A stretch of DNA of 64,000 nucleotides, taken from positions 8,825,738-8,889,737 of the forward strand of contig NZ_LR593886.1 of the NCBI RefSeq assembly GCF_901538265.1, written 5' to 3'. Shown here in pieces: positions 37,368-48,200 of this stretch. This DNA is from Gemmata massiliana. Its GTDB lineage: Bacteria > Planctomycetota > Planctomycetia > Gemmatales > Gemmataceae. A model generated the notes under the pieces. That model was not told the DNA's origin, made no database searches, and saw nothing but the letters and a program-made list of their open reading frames with translations. A program made the position numbers and the translations under genes. Positions within the stretch are counted from its first letter, which is position 1, and each line of letters starts with the position of its first letter.

Positions 37368-39862
37368 TCCGGCTCCGCCTTCCGCTCCAGGGCCGCGGCC
37401 ATCTTCCGCACGCGGTCGGCCAGCGCCTCGGACGACACCGATTCGCGCAATCGCTCGACCAGGAGCGGGAACGCGAACGGCGTCGGCCGCGGCGGTTCGG
37501 TTACCACGATCCGGCTCGCGGCGACGCGGTCCAATGCGGCGCGCAACCGCGTCACCTCGAACTGCCGGTCCAGCACCTCGCGACGCGCCTGCCACAGGAG
37601 CAGGTTCGACGGGTCGTGCTCGCGGAACACGTCGTAGAACAGCCCGCTGGACGCCTGGAGCTGCTTGGCGGTGCGACCGGCGTTCGGGAGCCCCGGGTTC
37701 ACCAGCCCGGCGACGCGGGCCACCTCGCGGAACTGACGCTTCGCGAGCTCGGCCGCGTTAAGGGACGCCAGCACGTCGCCCGCGAGCCCCGCGGGAGCGA
37801 GCAGCTCCTTCAGCGCGCCCGCACCAAGGTCGAGCGGGTCGGGGGACGCCAGTTCGAAACCGTAATCGTTGCACGCCAGGGCGAACGTCTGCGGCCGCCG
37901 GAGCGACAGGCGGTACGCCAGTAGTGCCGCCACGCCCTCGTGAACGAGCCGCCCCTCGAACGGGTAGAGGAACAGGTGGTACCCGTCGCGGGTGCGGAGG
38001 CGCTCCGCGAGAACCTCGTCGGCCATCGGCACACGCGACCAGCGCGCCTGAACCTCCAGTACCGGCCGAATCGCCCGCATCTCGGCGTCCGCGAACTGGC
38101 CGCGGGCGCCCTCGCCCAACTTGGCCCGCACCGCCGCCGACAGCTCGCCGGACAGCGGCAGCCGCGCGCCGGACCAGCGGAGCTTGGTGTCCGCTTGTTT
38201 CTTGGACAGCCGCACCCACGCCGTCATCTCATACAACTTCACGAACTCCAGCGTGCGCCCGGCGAATGTAAACCGGTCGCCGGGTTTGAGACGGGCGGCG
38301 AACGACTCGTCCAGGGCGCCCAACTTCGGCCCGCGGAGGAACCGAACCAGCACCGCCGCCTCAGACGTGATGACGCCGACCGACAGCCGGTGCCGGCGGG
38401 CGATCCGCGCGTCCTCGACCGCGTACACGCCGTCCCGCACCACGACGCGCCGGTAGTCCGGGTAAGCTTTCAGCGCCTCGCCGCCGCGGGTGACGAAGTC
38501 GAGCACCCACGCCCATTCGTCGCGCGCCAGGCCGCGGTAGGCGCGCGCCGTTCGGACCTCCGCGAGCAACTCGTCGGCCCGGAACCCGCCGGCCAGCGCC
38601 GAGCCGACGCAGTGCTGCGCCAGCACGTCGAGCGGCTTCTCGAGCGAGAACCGGCACTCGATCCGCCCTTCGGCCGCGGCCGCCCGCGCCGCGGACACCT
38701 CGACCAGTTCGAGCGCGTGCGTCGGGACGCAGGTAACGCGGCTGGTCTCGCCCGGCCGGTGCCCGCTGCGCCCGGCCCGCTGGAGCAGCCGCGCGACCCC
38801 CTTCGGGCTGCCCACCTGGAGCACCCGGTCCACCGGTGCGAAGTCTACTCCGAGGTCGAGCGTGCTGGTGCAGACGACGCACCGCAGGGTGCCGGCGCGG
38901 AGCCCGTCCTCGACCCAGTCGCGCGCCTTGCGGTCGAGCGAACCGTGGTGCAGCGCGACCTGCCCGGCCCACTCCGGTTTGGCGCCGAGGAGCGCCTGGT
39001 ACCACTGCTCGCACTGCCCGCGGGTGTTGGTGAACAGCAGGGCCGACTTCCCCCCTTCGACCGCGGCGACCACCTGCGGTAGCAGCGACAGCCCGAGGTG
39101 TCCGGCCCACGGGAACCGCTCCACCCGCGGCGGCAGCACCGCGTCGATGGCGACCGGCTTCGGCACGTGCCCGCGGATCACCCTCCCGGTGTTCGTGGTT
39201 CCAATTAGTGCCGCGAGGGCGTCGTCCAGGTTACCGAGCGTGGCCGACAGTCCCCACGTCCGCAGGTGCGGGCGGAACGTGCGGAGGCGGGCGAGGGCGA
39301 GTTCCGTCAGCACGCCGCGCTTCGAGCCGAACAGTTCGTGCCACTCGTCGCACACCACGCACCGCAGGTCCGCAAATTTTTCGCGCGCGTCCGGATAGGT
39401 GAGCAGGAGCGACAGGCTCTCGGGCGTGGTGACGAGCACCGTCGGCAGGCGCTTTTGCTGCCGCGCGCGGGCCGCGGTCGGGGTGTCGGCGGTGCGCGTC
39501 CCGATGTCCCAGTTCAGTCCCAGCGGGCGGAGCGGCGCCTCCAGCGCCAGCGCGGTATCGGCCGACAGCGCACGGAGGGGCGTCACCCACAGCACGCGGA
39601 CGGGCGGCGGGGTCACCGCCAACGGCTCCTCAACGGCTTCGAGCAACTCCCCGAAGAACGCCGCGTAGGTCTTTCCGGTTCCGGTAGAGGCGTGAATCAG
39701 CCCGCTCGCGCCGGCGCGGTAGGCCGCCCACGCTTCCTGTTGGAAGGGGAACGGCACCCACCCGCGGCGCGCGAACCAATCGCCCGGTGACATCACCTCT
39801 GCCGGGGCGATGGGGGCGCGCTTCGGCGGGCCGGGCCGCGGCGGCTTCGGAATGCCCCTCAT
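37364..39862 (-). CDS. ligase-associated DEXH helicase (Lhr-core type)
   Basis: 832 residues from ATG 39862; the frame is open much further, but the upstream part is shadow of the ligase. SF2 motifs: Walker A HASTGTGKT near residue 60, DEXH as CDEWHELFG, motif III GLSATLG, LDLGVDF, and motif VI QRAGRSGHRPG. The length and the C-terminal winged-helix/beta region fit the Lhr-core 3'-to-5' helicase. It overlaps the ligase upstream and PdeM downstream by ATGA. It probably unwinds or loads on damaged DNA for the ligase; that role is inferred from the cluster. Confidence 0.92.
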   Translation of the reverse strand: MRGIPKPPRPGPPKRAPIAPAEVMSPGDWFARRGWVPFPFQQEAWAAYRAGASGLIHASTGTGKTYAAFFGELLEAVEEPLAVTPPPVRVLWVTPLRALSADTALALEAPLRPLGLNWDIGTRTADTPTAARARQQKRLPTVLVTTPESLSLLLTYPDAREKFADLRCVVCDEWHELFGSKRGVLTELALARLRTFRPHLRTWGLSATLGNLDDALAALIGTTNTGRVIRGHVPKPVAIDAVLPPRVERFPWAGHLGLSLLPQVVAAVEGGKSALLFTNTRGQCEQWYQALLGAKPEWAGQVALHHGSLDRKARDWVEDGLRAGTLRCVVCTSTLDLGVDFAPVDRVLQVGSPKGVARLLQRAGRSGHRPGETSRVTCVPTHALELVEVSAARAAAAEGRIECRFSLEKPLDVLAQHCVGSALAGGFRADELLAEVRTARAYRGLARDEWAWVLDFVTRGGEALKAYPDYRRVVVRDGVYAVEDARIARRHRLSVGVITSEAAVLVRFLRGPKLGALDESFAARLKPGDRFTFAGRTLEFVKLYEMTAWVRLSKKQADTKLRWSGARLPLSGELSAAVRAKLGEGARGQFADAEMRAIRPVLEVQARWSRVPMADEVLAERLRTRDGYHLFLYPFEGRLVHEGVAALLAYRLSLRRPQTFALACNDYGFELASPDPLDLGAGALKELLAPAGLAGDVLASLNAAELAKRQFREVARVAGLVNPGLPNAGRTAKQLQASSGLFYDVFREHDPSNLLLWQARREVLDRQFEVTRLRAALDRVAASRIVVTEPPRPTPFAFPLLVERLRESVSSEALADRVRKMAAALERKAEPE

Positions 39863-41463
39863 GCCCCGCCCTCCGCCGGGGCGTTCAGTAGCGCCTTGAC
39901 GCGGTCGAGCGTGTCGGCCTCTTCCGGCTTCTTGTCGGTGCGCCAGCGGAGCATCCGCGGGAACCGCACCGCGACCCCCGACTTGTGGCGCGAGGACGCC
40001 TGAATGCCCTCGAACCCCAGCTCGAACACCAGTTCCGGCTTCACGGCGCGCACCGGGCCGAACTTCTCCAGCGTGTTCGCACGCACGAACGCATCGACCT
40101 TCTTGATCTCGGCGTCGGTCAGCCCGCTGTACGCCTTCGCGATCGGTACGAGCGCGCCACCGTCCCACACGGCGAACGTGTAGTCGGTGAACAGACCCGA
40201 GCGCTTGCCGTGCCCGCCCTGGGCGTTGATGAGCACCGCGTCCACCGCGAACGGCTCGACCTTCCACTTCCACCAGTCGCCGCGCACCCGCCCGACCCGG
40301 TACGGGGAGTCGCGCCGCTTCAGCATCACTCCCTCGACGCGGCGCTCGCGGCTGCCCAGGCGCTCCCGCGCGAGCGCGTCCCACGACTCCGGTTCGATCC
40401 GCGGCGAGAGGACGAGCGCCGGGTGGTTCGTCGCCGCGACGAGCGCTTCGAGCCGGGCGCGGCGCTCGCCCAGCGGGCGCTCGCGGAAGTCGGTGCCGTC
40501 GACTTCGACCAGATCGTAGGCGACGAGCACAACGGGGACCTCGTCGAGCAGTTTCTTGCCGACGGTCTTGCGGCCGATGCGCTTTTGCAGGTCGGCGAAC
40601 GGTTGCACCTGCCCCCCTCTCCAGGGAAGCAATTCGCCGTCGAGCACCGTGCCGTCGGGCAGGGCCGCGGCCATCGCCTTCAGCTCCGGGTACCGGTCGG
40701 TGACGAGTTCCTCGCCGCGCGACCAGACGAACGCCTGCCCGCCGCGCCGGACCACCTGCGCTCGGATGCCGTCCCACTTCCACTCGGCCTGCCACTCGGC
40801 CACGGGGCCGAGGGAGGCCGGGTCGCCTTCCAGGGGGTGGGCGAGGAAGAACGGGTACGGGCGGCTCAGTTCGGCGTCGCCGCTGTCGGCCGCCACGAGA
40901 CCGGCGTAAAACGCGGGCGTCGGCTCCCACGCCCCCATCAGCCGGTGCGAGATCACGTCGGCCGGGAGCTTCGACACCTGCGCCAGCGCGCGGACGACGA
41001 GGAGTTGCGACACGCCGACCCGGAACTCACCGGTAATGAGCTTGTTCCACACGAACCGCTGCCCCGCGTCGAGTTCCGCCCACGCCGCCAGCACCGCCGC
41101 CCTCTGCGCCTCTTCTTCGAGGTCGCGGAGCGGGAGTAAATGACCCTCAACCCAGCGCGAAAGCGGCACGTCGGACGCGTGCCCGGCCGGCGGGAGCAGG
41201 AGCGCGACCGTTTCGGCCACGTCGCCGACGTGGTGGTACGCCTCGTCGAACAGCCATTCCGGGACCCCGGCCAGTTCGCGCGCCCACAGCCGCAGACGCT
41301 TCGACGGCACCGCCTGGCGCGGCTTGCGCCCGCTCAGGAAGTACACCGCCCACGCGGCGTCATCCGGCGCGGCGGCCGCGAAGTAGCCTGCCAGCACCTC
41401 GACCTTTCCGGTCGTCTTGGTGGTCGCGTCGAGCGCGGCGTACAGGTCGGCGAACGCTTTCAT
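39859..41463 (-). CDS. ATP-dependent DNA ligase (repair cluster)
   Basis: 534 residues from ATG 41463. It has an N-terminal DNA-binding domain (about 1-200), then adenylation motif I EWKWDGIR with Lys 229, motif III/IIIa TVLDGELLPWRGG, motif IV VEGVMLKRRDSPY, motif V WWKWKVEPF and an OB-fold domain (VFELGFEGIQASSRHKSGVAVRFPR). It joins nicks using ATP. Its start overlaps the exonuclease stop and its stop overlaps the helicase start, each by ATGA, so the four proteins should be made together. Confidence 0.93.
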   Translation of the reverse strand: MKAFADLYAALDATTKTTGKVEVLAGYFAAAAPDDAAWAVYFLSGRKPRQAVPSKRLRLWARELAGVPEWLFDEAYHHVGDVAETVALLLPPAGHASDVPLSRWVEGHLLPLRDLEEEAQRAAVLAAWAELDAGQRFVWNKLITGEFRVGVSQLLVVRALAQVSKLPADVISHRLMGAWEPTPAFYAGLVAADSGDAELSRPYPFFLAHPLEGDPASLGPVAEWQAEWKWDGIRAQVVRRGGQAFVWSRGEELVTDRYPELKAMAAALPDGTVLDGELLPWRGGQVQPFADLQKRIGRKTVGKKLLDEVPVVLVAYDLVEVDGTDFRERPLGERRARLEALVAATNHPALVLSPRIEPESWDALARERLGSRERRVEGVMLKRRDSPYRVGRVRGDWWKWKVEPFAVDAVLINAQGGHGKRSGLFTDYTFAVWDGGALVPIAKAYSGLTDAEIKKVDAFVRANTLEKFGPVRAVKPELVFELGFEGIQASSRHKSGVAVRFPRMLRWRTDKKPEEADTLDRVKALLNAPAEGGA

Positions 41464-42530
41464 GCTTCGCCCTCCTCGCCCTCGCCCGCGTCGTCGCCGT
41501 ACCGGGTGGCGATCACGTCGGCGTCCAGCCCCTGCTCGCGCAGGTGGCGCGCCAGCACCGACGCGAACCCGTGCGTCGCCAGCACGCGGCCCGCGCCGCT
41601 CTCGGTCACGGCGGTTAGGAGGCCGGGCCAGTCGGCGTGGTCGGACAGCACGAACCCGCGGTCCACGGCCCGCCGCCGCCGCGCGCCGCGGACGCACATC
41701 CACCCGCTCGCGAACGCCTCCGACTTCGGCTCGAACTTCTTCACCCACGGCGACCCGTCGGCCGACGGCGGCGCGAGCACCAGCGCCCCGGCCCACGGCT
41801 TCGCCTTCGACTTCCCCTTCGCTTTCTCTTCGGTCACCACCTCACTGACGGGCCTCGTCGGCGGCAGAGCGACGCCGCTTTCGCGGTAAGCACGGGTCAC
41901 CTTCTCGACCGCGCCGTGCGTGAAGATCGGACCGATGGTCGCGTCCACGCCGGCCATGACGCGCTGCGCCTTCCCGAGCGCGTAGGCGTACACGATGCTG
42001 CACTTGCCCGCGGCCTTGTTCGCGCGCCACCAATCGTTCACCCCGCCGAACAGCACGCCCGCGGCTTCCCAGCGGTACACGGGCAGCGCGAACGTCGATT
42101 CAGTAACGAACGTGTTGCAGCGGACGTGTTCGAACGGCAGGCACGTCGGGTCCGGGTCGAGCTTGTAGTCCCCGGTAACCACCCACACCTCGCCGCGGTG
42201 CTCGAGCCGGATTTGCGCCGACCCCAGAACGTGCCCGGCCGGGTGGAACGAGACGCGCACGCCGTTGTGGTCGACCGGCTCGCCGTGCGGCACGGGGGTG
42301 ATGTCGGCCGTCTCGCCCAGTCGGGTGCGGAACAGGTGCTGCCCCGGCGCCGCGACGAGGTACTGGCCGCACCCCCAGCGGGCGTGGTCGGCGTGCGCGT
42401 GGGTGACCACCGCGCGCGGAACCGGGTTCCACGGGTCGACGTGGAACCCGCCGACCGGGCAGTACAGCCCGTCGTCGGTCAGCGTAATTAGGGCTTCGGA
42501 CACCGACTCGCTCCTTCCTGGACACGGCAC
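41460..42530 (-). CDS. ligase-associated exonuclease, metallo-beta-lactamase fold
   Basis: 356 residues from ATG 42530; a start at the Val ten residues in (VSEALITLTDDGLYCPVGG) is possible. Metal motifs: THAHADHARWG, the distal HPAGHVLGS and GDYK, and a late LSDHADW. The beta-CASP-type arrangement fits the exonuclease of the ligase-associated DNA damage response cluster. It is the first of the four coupled genes and may share a promoter with the small membrane gene 29 bases upstream. Confidence 0.9.
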   Translation of the reverse strand: MPCPGRSESVSEALITLTDDGLYCPVGGFHVDPWNPVPRAVVTHAHADHARWGCGQYLVAAPGQHLFRTRLGETADITPVPHGEPVDHNGVRVSFHPAGHVLGSAQIRLEHRGEVWVVTGDYKLDPDPTCLPFEHVRCNTFVTESTFALPVYRWEAAGVLFGGVNDWWRANKAAGKCSIVYAYALGKAQRVMAGVDATIGPIFTHGAVEKVTRAYRESGVALPPTRPVSEVVTEEKAKGKSKAKPWAGALVLAPPSADGSPWVKKFEPKSEAFASGWMCVRGARRRRAVDRGFVLSDHADWPGLLTAVTESGAGRVLATHGFASVLARHLREQGLDADVIATRYGDDAGEGEEGEA

Positions 42531-42559
42531 CCGTTATCAACCGCGGGTGCGGGCGCGGT

Positions 42560-43003
42560 TCAACGACCGGTGCGGCCGGCGCGGGCGCCGAAGGTCGCGC
42601 CGGCCACGAGCCCGCCCAGGGCGTACAACCCGACCGTCATAAGGGCCGTGCGCGAGGTCCGGCGGCTCGGCGCGGTGCCGAGACCGAGCGGGCCGGGCAA
42701 GAACACCGCGCCCAGGCCGGCCGCCAGCCCCAGCAGCGCGCCGCGGGTGGCCGCCCCGTCCGGCCCTCCCAGACCGACTAACGAGTAATAGGCGCCGTTC
42801 GACACCAGATCGCCGACGAGCGTTACGGCGTGCACGGTCCCTTCGTCCGGCAGCCCGAGGTGGACCGCGCGGAACCCGGCCGCGAGTGCCCGTTTACCTA
42901 ACACGTCCATCCGGGGCGCGTCGGCTAGGGCGTGCCGGGTCATTTCGTGTGCCAGGGTCAGCGCGACCGCCCCGGCCGTACCGCTCGCAATGGAATCGAT
43001 CAT
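42560..43003 (-). CDS. hypothetical membrane protein (147 aa)
   Basis: From ATG 43003 (MIDSIASGTAGAVALTLAHEMTRHAL). Three or four hydrophobic stretches follow, the clearest being GALLGLAAGLGAVFLPGPLGLG and ALMTVGLYALGGLVAGATFGA. I do not recognise the family. It ends 29 bases before the exonuclease start on the same strand, so it may head the repair operon, though nothing in its sequence suggests a repair role. Confidence 0.65.
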   Translation of the reverse strand: MIDSIASGTAGAVALTLAHEMTRHALADAPRMDVLGKRALAAGFRAVHLGLPDEGTVHAVTLVGDLVSNGAYYSLVGLGGPDGAATRGALLGLAAGLGAVFLPGPLGLGTAPSRRTSRTALMTVGLYALGGLVAGATFGARAGRTGR

Positions 43004-43496
43004 GAGAAGCCTCCGCGCGATAACTACCGCGCCGCTCACCGGACGCAAACCGCGGGCCGTCCGCCCGCATTTCGGTCCAGTCCTCGAGCGCCGGATCAGT
43101 GCTGCCGAAGGGGACGCCCGGGCGGTGTGACGGTCGCCAATTGGGAAGGTGCGCCCGGTTATCCTCTTCGGGGAACACCGGCTCGTGTGATTGGGGGCGG
43201 ATGTGTCGACGCGGCGATCAGACGGTCCACGGGGGAACTCGTGCGGACGAATCGATCCAAGATTGAAGCGCAGACGTGACCCAAAAAACGGGTCGAAGGG
43301 AGAGAAAGTCGAGATGGCCGTTAGGTGGCCGGCCGAGCGGCGAGCCGGCCGGAGAAGGGGGTGCGGATGACTAGCTGTTCGTCTCACGGCGCACCAGCCT
43401 CTTCGTGGGACGAAGCAGCGGAAGACCCGAGCGGACAAGCTCGAACGGACCCGTGAAAGAAGCGAGTTGCCTAATCATGATCATCAGTTCACATGA
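43004..43496. other. 493-nt intergenic region
   Basis: No gene is supported. It should hold the promoter for the minus-strand repair operon. Its right end carries the hairpin described at 43470-43501. The rest shows only a short GGCCGGCCGAGCGGCGAGCC-like GC-rich stretch near 43330. Confidence 0.5.
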
Positions 43497-43501
43497 TTAG
43501 G
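43470..43501 (-). terminator. hairpin at the end of the DUF3072 gene
   Basis: CCTAATCATG (43470-43479) pairs perfectly with CATGATTAGG (43492-43501) across a 12-nt loop. The stop codon of the minus-strand gene lies inside the stem. There is no T-tract, so termination would be weak; a regulatory or RNA-stability role is equally possible. Confidence 0.5.
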
Positions 43502-43745
43502 AAGTCTTCTTCCTGGCCACCCTCTTGCGAGCTTTCGGCGCTGGCTCGCCACGACCCGTCGCTTCCTGGAGCTCTTCGATCTTCTGGGACGCCTCGGCTT
43601 TCGTCAGGTCGGTCGGCGCGTCGGTGCCCGCTTCTTGTGCGAGCGTGTTCAAATAGGACTCTTGTGGCCCGGTCATCGGTTCGTCGCCCGTGACCCAATC
43701 AGCGGGATCTTTAGCGGCCGTGGTTTCAGTTCTCTTGGTGGACAT
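43497..43745 (-). CDS. DUF3072-type small protein
   Basis: 82 residues from ATG 43745. The core MTGPQESYLNTLAQEAGTDAPTDLTKAEASQKIEELQ matches the short DUF3072 domain. It is preceded by a polar linker (DPADWVTGDEP) and followed by a basic tail rich in K and R. Function unknown; small proteins of this family often lie near stress genes. The basic tail suggests nucleic-acid contact. Confidence 0.82.
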   Translation of the reverse strand: MSTKRTETTAAKDPADWVTGDEPMTGPQESYLNTLAQEAGTDAPTDLTKAEASQKIEELQEATGRGEPAPKARKRVARKKTS

Positions 43746-43930
43746 TACTACCTCCGTTCCGAAGTCGTTTGCCGAACGGCAAACTGAATAGACGTATAGC
43801 AATGCGCGTGCCGGCTCCAGCGGGACAAGAAGCGAGTCGTTGTGAAGCGAAATCAGTTGAGGCTCTGTCCTTCGGGCGCCCGAGACGGACGGGTGAAAAC
43901 CGACCGAGAACAAATTTCGGTCGCCCGGCC

Positions 43931-44308
43931 TCATTCAACTGTAATCTCGAGCCGGTGCTTTTTAATCGCGCCGCCCGGGGCCTTCACTTCGACCTCTAAC
44001 GTGACTCTCCCCTTTTCGAGGGCGGTCAACTCGTACTCCATTGTGTCGGCACCCAACACGGGCGTCTGGTCGACCTGCTGGACGATCTTCACCGCGTTCA
44101 GCTGTCCCTTTCCGTCGACTTTCGGTGTAAAGGTGGACCCGGCCACTCCACTCGCGCGGAGGCGCACCGCGGTCCCGATTTTTACAGTAACGGGCTTCCC
44201 GTCCACCGGTTCGACCACGACCCGCGGTGGGGGAGTATCTTTCTTATCTTCTGCGCCAGCCGGCGCAGACAGGGAGAACGCGAACAGTACCGCGAAACAG
44301 ATCTTCAT
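43931..44308 (-). CDS. secreted hypothetical protein
   Basis: 125 residues from ATG 44308 (MKICFAVLFAFSLSAPAGAE), a clear signal peptide cleaved near residue 19. The mature part is beta-rich (KPVTVKIGTAVRLRASGVAG to GRVTLEVEVKAPGG), suggestive of one immunoglobulin-like fold. No family is recognised. It is on the same strand as the DUF3072 gene, 185 bases upstream of it. Confidence 0.68.
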   Translation of the reverse strand: MKICFAVLFAFSLSAPAGAEDKKDTPPPRVVVEPVDGKPVTVKIGTAVRLRASGVAGSTFTPKVDGKGQLNAVKIVQQVDQTPVLGADTMEYELTALEKGRVTLEVEVKAPGGAIKKHRLEITVE

Positions 44309-45277
44309 AACCGCACCCGAGAAAAAGAGCCGCGAGCACGGGCTGGATGATCGGGAACTCTGCCCGAGAGAGAGCACCCACCCGAGTCGCGCGTTCATCA
44401 ATTAAAAAGCACCGGCCGGAGCGACTTTCTTTCGTGCCGGACCGTCGGACAGAGATCGGGACCGTTCCCGATGGCCGGCGCGTTCCTACTGACGCGGTTA
44501 TGGTTAACAAGTACGCGCACTTGCACCACGACAACCACTGCATGAACGCTCACTCCCCCGCCACCGGCGCATCCGAGCGAAGAATTCTATCCGAATGGAC
44601 GTACGCCCGGTGCAACTTGTGGCCCCGATACCGTAGCGAGCCGGTGGGAGCGTTTCCCACTGGTCAATCGCCCGTTCCGAATAAATCGGGTGACTTCAAG
44701 ATAACCGTTCACTGAAGGCAGACGCGTCGCGAACAGTCTGCATGCCGGGAATCACGTAAACCGGGCCACTCGAGCGCGGCCCGCGTCATGATTAACCGCT
44801 TTTGGCCCCGAAATTGTTTTCCGAAGGTACAAGGTCAGGCCCCAATTCTTGTCGACAATTGATGAACACGCCGGGAGGCGTTGTGGCCGCTCAACTCCGG
44901 CCCGGTGTCTAACAAGATAAAGTCCGGGCGGAACGCTTCTCCCGCGCGCTGGCGACCAACTTGTACCGGGCGAGGGGCGCGTAGTGTTCACCGCGATCGG
45001 AGCAGGTCTGTGTCGGGCGGTTTTGAATCAGGCAGCAACTGTTATGCCGGGCCGCGAGCGAGGCCGGCTCGACGGGAGAAAACTGGCGTATTGAGGCCAG
45101 CACCTCCGGCATGATAATCGCTACCATCGGCGGACAGGCGCACAGAACCGCGCTCGGATTAGACAGTTCGTTCGCCATGAGGAGCAGGTAGAAACTGCCC
45201 TCTCGCCCCGAATAAAATGGTCAGTTCCATACAGCGCGCAAGCGTTTCGGGGAATCGTAGTTACGGATCCGGTAGAG
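44309..45277. other. 969-nt region without a supported gene
   Basis: No open frame here has a convincing composition or motif. It is less GC-rich than its surroundings, especially 44400-44830. It lies between divergent genes and should carry their promoters. I see no strong hairpin or repeat. Confidence 0.5.
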
Positions 45278-48200
45278 GTGGCATTGAGCGATTCGTGTGA
45301 TCGGCACCCGAACGGGACCGCGCCGTCCGACCGCCAGCGGAGTGAGGAGGCCCTCCGTCGCAGTGAGGCCCGGTACCGCGCCCTCGTCGAGGCGTCGAGC
45401 CAGGCCGTCTGGTCCTGGTCGCCACAGGAAGCGAACGGCGACTTCGAGGGCACCATGCGGTGGTGGGCCGACGTCACCGGCCAGTCCGTCGAGGAACAGG
45501 GCCGGACCGGTACGGCGTGGCTCGATGTGGTCCACCCCGACGACCGCGCGGCCGCCGGAACCGCCTGGGGTACGGCGATCGCGACCGGCACCCCTTACGA
45601 GGTCGAGTACCGGGTCCGTGGTCGCGAGGGCGGGTGGCGCTACATCAAGGCCCGCGGCGTCCCCATCCCCGGTCCCGGCGGCCCCCCGCGGGAGTGGGTC
45701 GGCACGCTCAACGACGTAACCGACCAGCGGCGGGCCGAGGCCGAGCGGCGGGAGAGCGAGGACCGGTTCCGCGGGCTGATGGAGCAAGCCCCGTTCAGCG
45801 TCCAGGTGTTCTCCCCGGACGGGCGCACCCTCGGCGTCAACCGGGCGTGGGAGGAGCTGTGGGGGCTCACCCTGGACCAGCTCACCGACTACAACCTGTT
45901 GGCCGACCCGCAGCTCGAGATCAAGGGCATCGCCCCGTTCCTCCGCCGGGCGGTCGCCGGGGAGGCCGTGCTGATCCCCGCCATCCGCTACGACGTGGAC
46001 GAAACCCTTCCCGGCCGGACGCGGAACGCCGAGCCGCACCGCTGGGTGTCGGCCGTGGCCTACCCGCTGAAGGACCCGGCCGGGCGGGTGCGCGAGGTGG
46101 TCCTCGTCCACCAGGACATCACCGCCCGCAAACGGGCCGAGGACGAACTGGCGCGGCTGACGGCCGAGTCCGAGCGGCTCCGGCGGTTGTACGAAACGGT
46201 CCTCTCCAGCACCCCCGACTTCGTGTACGTGTTCAGCCTCGGCCACCGGGTCCTGTACGCGAACGACGCCCTGGTCCGGATGTGGGGGTGCGACCCGATC
46301 GGCAAGACGTTCCTGGAGATCGGGTACGAGCCGTGGCACGCCGAGATGCACGGCCGCGAGATCGACCGGGTGCGGGCGACGAAACAGCCGATCCGGGGCG
46401 AGGTGCCGTTCACCGGGACGGGCGGGCGGCGGATCTACGACTACATTTTCGTCCCGGTACTCGGGGCGGACGGTGAGGTCGAGGCGGTCGCCGGCACCAC
46501 CCGCGACGTGACCGACCGCAAGCGGCACGAGGAGTCCCTCCGCCACAGCGAGGAGCTGCTCCGGCTGGCGACCGACGCGGCCGAGCTAGGAGTGTGGGTG
46601 TGGGACGTGGCCGAGGACCGGGTCACCTGGGAGAACGACCGGCCGTACGCGATCTTCGGCCTCGACCCGGCCTCCGGGCCGGTCAACGCCGCTCGGTTCC
46701 TGGCCGAGTTCGTCCACCCGGAGGACGCGGGGGCGTTCGGCCGGGCGGTGGCCGACGCCGCGCGGTCGGGCGACCGGTTCTACTTCGAAGGGCGGCTGCG
46801 GCGCCCGGACGGCGAGGTGCGGTGGGTCGAGTTCACGGGGCGCCCGGTGCGGACGGCCGCCGGCGAGCACCTGCGGATGCACGGCACGGCCGCCGACGTG
46901 ACCGAGCGCAAGCGGGCCGAGGAGGCACTGCGGGCGAGCGAGGCCGAGTTCCGGGCGACGTTCGAGGGGGCGGGGGTGGGGAAAGCTCAGGCCGACCCGC
47001 TCACCGGCCGGCTCACGCGGGTGAACCCGAAGCTGTGCGAACTGCTCGGGTACACGGCGGGCGAGCTGGTCGGCATGACGATCCGCGACCTCACTCACCC
47101 GGACGAGCGGGCCGACAGCGACGCCCGGTTCCGGGCCCTGGTGGCCGGGGCGGTCGGCGAGTACGCGGTCGAGAAGCGGTACCTGCGCAAGGGCGGGGAG
47201 GCGGTGTGGGTGCGGGTCACGGCCACCATCGTCCGCGCGCCGGACGGCGCCCCGGTCCTGGCCTCGGCGATCATCGAGGACGTGACCGCCCGGACCCAGG
47301 CCGAAGCCGCCTTGAAGGAGGCGGACCGGAAGAAGGACGAGTTCATCGCCCTTCTCGCGCACGAGCTGCGGAACCCGCTCGCACCGATCCGCAACGGGCT
47401 CCAGGTGATCCGGCTGTCCCAGGACCGGGCGGCACGGGAGCGGTCCCAGGCGATGATGGACCGGCAGCTCGCCCACATGGTGCGGCTGATCGACGACCTC
47501 TTGGACGTGTCCCGGATCACCCGGAACAAAATGGAACTCCGGCGGGCGCGGGTAGAGCTGGCCGAGGTCCTGGGCAGCGCGGTCGAGACCGCCCGCCCGG
47601 CGCTGGACGCGGCCGGGCACGAGTTGATCGTCTCGCTCCCGCCGCGGCCGGTGCACCTGGACGCGGACCTGACCCGGCTGTCGCAAGTGTTCTCGAACCT
47701 GCTCGCCAACAGCGCCAAGTACACCCCGCGGGGCGGGCGCGTGTGGCTGTCCGCGGGGCGGTCCGGCGCCGGGGTGGAGGTGACGGTGCGGGACACCGGA
47801 ATCGGGATTCCCGCCGACGCCCTGCCGACCATCTTCGACATGTTCTCGCAGGTGGACCGGTCGATCGAGCGGAGCACCGGCGGGCTGGGGATCGGCCTCG
47901 CACTGGTCAAGGGGCTGGTCGAGATGCACGGCGGCACGGTGACCGCGGCGAGCGACGGACCGGGCCGGGGCAGCGCGTTCGTCGTCACCCTGCCGGTGCG
48001 AACGGACGCGGCCGCACCGGGGCCGGCCCACGGGCACCCGCCCCAGAACAGCGCCCCGGGGCGGCGGGTCCTGGTAGTGGACGACAACCGGGACGGGGCG
48101 GACTCGCTGGCCGAAGCGCTGCGGCTGCTGGGCCACGAGGTGGCGACGGCGCACGACGGGTTGGAGGCGGTGGCGCAGGCGGAGCGGTTCCGGCCGGACG

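Noticed and set aside
39863-40930. Long N-terminal extension of the Lhr-type helicase frame
   Set aside because: It lies inside the ligase gene in another frame. The ATG at 39862 overlaps the ligase stop and gives normal family length.
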